Shown here piece by piece: positions 34,479 through 35,721 of a stretch of 35,721 nt of DNA. The stretch comes from Clostridiales bacterium (lineage in GTDB: Bacteria; Bacillota; Peptococcia; DRI-13; UBA5745), in NCBI GenBank assembly GCA_009777025.1, contig WRMS01000004.1:1-35721 (forward strand), read 5' to 3'. How positions within the stretch are numbered: the first letter of the stretch is position 1; each line of letters opens with the position of its first letter. The notes under the pieces were generated by a model. It worked only from the letters and a program-made list of their open reading frames with translations. It was not told where the DNA came from and did not search any database. The translations under genes and the position numbers were made by a program.

Positions 34479-35516
34479 ATGGCGGATACAATGAAAGCAG
34501 TATGGTGGACAGAACCGAAAAAGATAGAACTATTGCACGACGTACCGATACCGCAAGTACAGCCCGGCACGGCAAAGATTAAAATGGAATACGCAGCCCT
34601 TTGCGCGACGGACTTCCATCAGGTATCTATGGGCGTAATGAATGTGGTTTGGACAGAACCTCGGGCAATGGGGCATGAAGGCTGCGGCGTCATCGTCGAA
34701 ATGGGTCCGGGCACGGAGAACAGCGGGCTGAAAGTCGGCGATAAAGTAGCCATGACCGGCGGCAACCGATGCGGTGTTTGCATCAATTGTAAGAGAGGCC
34801 TTCCCAACTGTTTGAATATGCGTATGGTACCGGGCGGCGGGGGAACCTTTGGCCAGTATCGCGTCACCGGCGTAGGCGGCTGCCAGAAAATCCCGGACGA
34901 CGCCGACATTATGCCCTACGCGATCACCGAACCTTTGGGCTGCATACTCCGCTGTATGGATCTTTCCCCCATCCACAACGGCGACTCCGTTCTGGTGTCC
35001 GGGGTTGGCGCCATAGGCTCTATCATGCTGGATATGGTGATTAAGTCCGGCGCTGTGAAAGTCACCGTTTCCGATCCGGTGCCGGAGAAGAGGGCGCTGG
35101 CTTTGGCTATGGGCGCGCAATATGTCATCGACCCCAGCAAGGAAGATCTGATCGCCCGGGGCCGGGAAATCACAGACGGCTACGGTTACGACAAGATTTA
35201 CGAAGTCTCCGGTGTGCCGGTTACCGTCCAGCCTTGCCTGGACCTGCTGGCCAGAGCGGGAACGGTAGCCTTTTTTGCTGTTTTTCCGCCTACTTTCGAG
35301 CATCCCATCAATCTGCACACCTTGTACCTGAAGGAAGCCGGGATCCGCTTTGTGTTCACCCACTGGAATACGGGACCCCGGGCGCTGGATCTGATCCCCC
35401 GCATGCAGACGGACAAAATCATCGGCAAGGTGTACAATCTGGACGACGCCATGGAAGCCATCGATGTGTTCAACACGTCCGTCTATCCTAAAATCCTGTT
35501 GAAATGCAATCCCTAA
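34479..35516 (+). CDS. Zinc-dependent medium-chain dehydrogenase
   Basis: The start is set at MADTMKAVWWTEPKKIELLH (34479), with AAAAGGAGG about 10 nt upstream; the track adds 12 residues. The 345-aa protein has Cys42 (CATDFHQ), His66-Glu67 (MGHEGCG), a Cys98-Cys101-Cys104-Cys111 lobe and the Rossmann motif VSGVGAIGSIML. The final segment YPKILLKCNP resembles that of the dehydrogenase at 32079 (YPKVIVNCN), so the two are related but clearly divergent. The last two structural-zinc Cys are six residues apart rather than the usual seven. The substrate is unknown. Upstream is a 197-nt divergent gap with a possible TATAGT near 34432; downstream is a hairpin and then a terminator. Confidence 0.88.
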   Translation: MADTMKAVWWTEPKKIELLHDVPIPQVQPGTAKIKMEYAALCATDFHQVSMGVMNVVWTEPRAMGHEGCGVIVEMGPGTENSGLKVGDKVAMTGGNRCGVCINCKRGLPNCLNMRMVPGGGGTFGQYRVTGVGGCQKIPDDADIMPYAITEPLGCILRCMDLSPIHNGDSVLVSGVGAIGSIMLDMVIKSGAVKVTVSDPVPEKRALALAMGAQYVIDPSKEDLIARGREITDGYGYDKIYEVSGVPVTVQPCLDLLARAGTVAFFAVFPPTFEHPINLHTLYLKEAGIRFVFTHWNTGPRALDLIPRMQTDKIIGKVYNLDDAMEAIDVFNTSVYPKILLKCNP

Positions 35517-35521
35517 TCCTG

Positions 35522-35544
35522 ATCGTTGATTGAAAATCAGCGAT
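35522..35544 (+). repeat. Hairpin after the second dehydrogenase gene
   Basis: ATCGTTGATT-gaa-AATCAGCGAT is a 10-bp stem with one G-T pair, 5 nt after the stop. There is no T-run, so it may stabilise the mRNA end rather than terminate. Confidence 0.4.
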
Positions 35545-35584
35545 GAATATAAGCATACGTGTAACACCTGTGTATCGATAGAGT

Positions 35585-35621
35585 AAAAAAGAGGCTGTCC
35601 GGATAGGGATGGCCTCTTTTT
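35585..35621 (+). terminator. Rho-independent terminator of the second dehydrogenase gene
   Basis: AAAAAGAGGC (35586-35595) pairs with GCCTCTTTTT (35612-35621) around a 16-nt loop, with a T-run on the + strand. The remaining 100 nt to the window end hold nothing I recognise. Confidence 0.85.
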
Positions 35622-35721
35622 ATGAAAAGGACTCATGTTAAAAACGCAATGAAAGGGGTGTTCCCCCCCATACCGTCCCGTTGCGTTACGGATGCAAATG
35701 GGTTAAACTGTAGCCACGCAG

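Noticed and set aside
34530-35636. 368-aa antisense ORF opposite the second dehydrogenase
   Set aside because: It is a composition shadow. The sense protein has clear MDR motifs; the antisense one has no ribosome binding site and no recognisable domain.

Overview
The window looks like a chromosomal segment of a fairly GC-rich anaerobic Firmicute of class Clostridia, possibly Lachnospirales or a relative. This is an inference. It rests on the order yicC-gmk-rpoZ-coaBC-priA, a YtvI-type sporulation membrane protein, a DUF4860 pilus locus, strong AAGGAGG ribosome binding sites, URO-D and DUF362/ferredoxin proteins, and an HTH+DUF2975 pair. There is no 16S, tRNA, integrase or IS element, so no finer placement is made.

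Layout. (1) 1-765: the last 32 codons of a probable AAA ATPase followed by a DUF4276 (TOPRIM-like) gene, an accessory pair cut by the window edge. (2) 922-2172: an MFS transporter ending in a bidirectional terminator. (3) 2269-6152, minus strand: a secreted protein with two tandem C39-like papain-fold domains, and a URO-D-family (not HemE) protein. (4) 6206-13082, minus strand: a SARP/BTAD regulator carrying a degenerate GGDEF-like C-terminus, a secreted transglutaminase-like protein, a hairpin-rich intergenic element, then a compact pilus operon (GspF/PilC, four small N-terminally anchored pilin-like proteins, PilT, an unknown 156-aa protein). No PilB/GspE-type ATPase, clear major pilin or prepilin peptidase lies in the window. 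(5) 13182-15555, minus strand: DUF2975, a small YozG-like HTH and DUF4173, from a well-formed promoter. (6) 15691-22121, minus strand: the housekeeping operon yicC-gmk-rpoZ-coaBC-metK-priA. metK sits inside it, and remA and def/fmt are absent from their usual places. (7) 22197-25717: an uncharacterised 511-aa protein divergent from rqcH. (8) 25761-31806, minus strand: MoxR ATPase, DUF58, DUF4129, lspA, rluD and ytvI. (9) 32079-35516: two zinc-dependent medium-chain dehydrogenases flanking a DUF362/ferredoxin protein, probably a small redox module of unknown substrate.

How the genes work together. The regulator, transglutaminase and pilus block may be one regulated surface-structure unit. The DUF2975/HTH/DUF4173 genes form a membrane-plus-regulator cassette. 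Genes of region 6 serve nucleotide, CoA, SAM, transcription and replication-restart functions. Several starts were moved from the ORF track on ribosome-binding-site evidence. The most notable are DUF4129, which starts at a GTG overlapping the DUF58 stop, and priA, the HTH gene and DUF2975, whose track ORFs are too long. Family names come from reading motifs; no database search was run.
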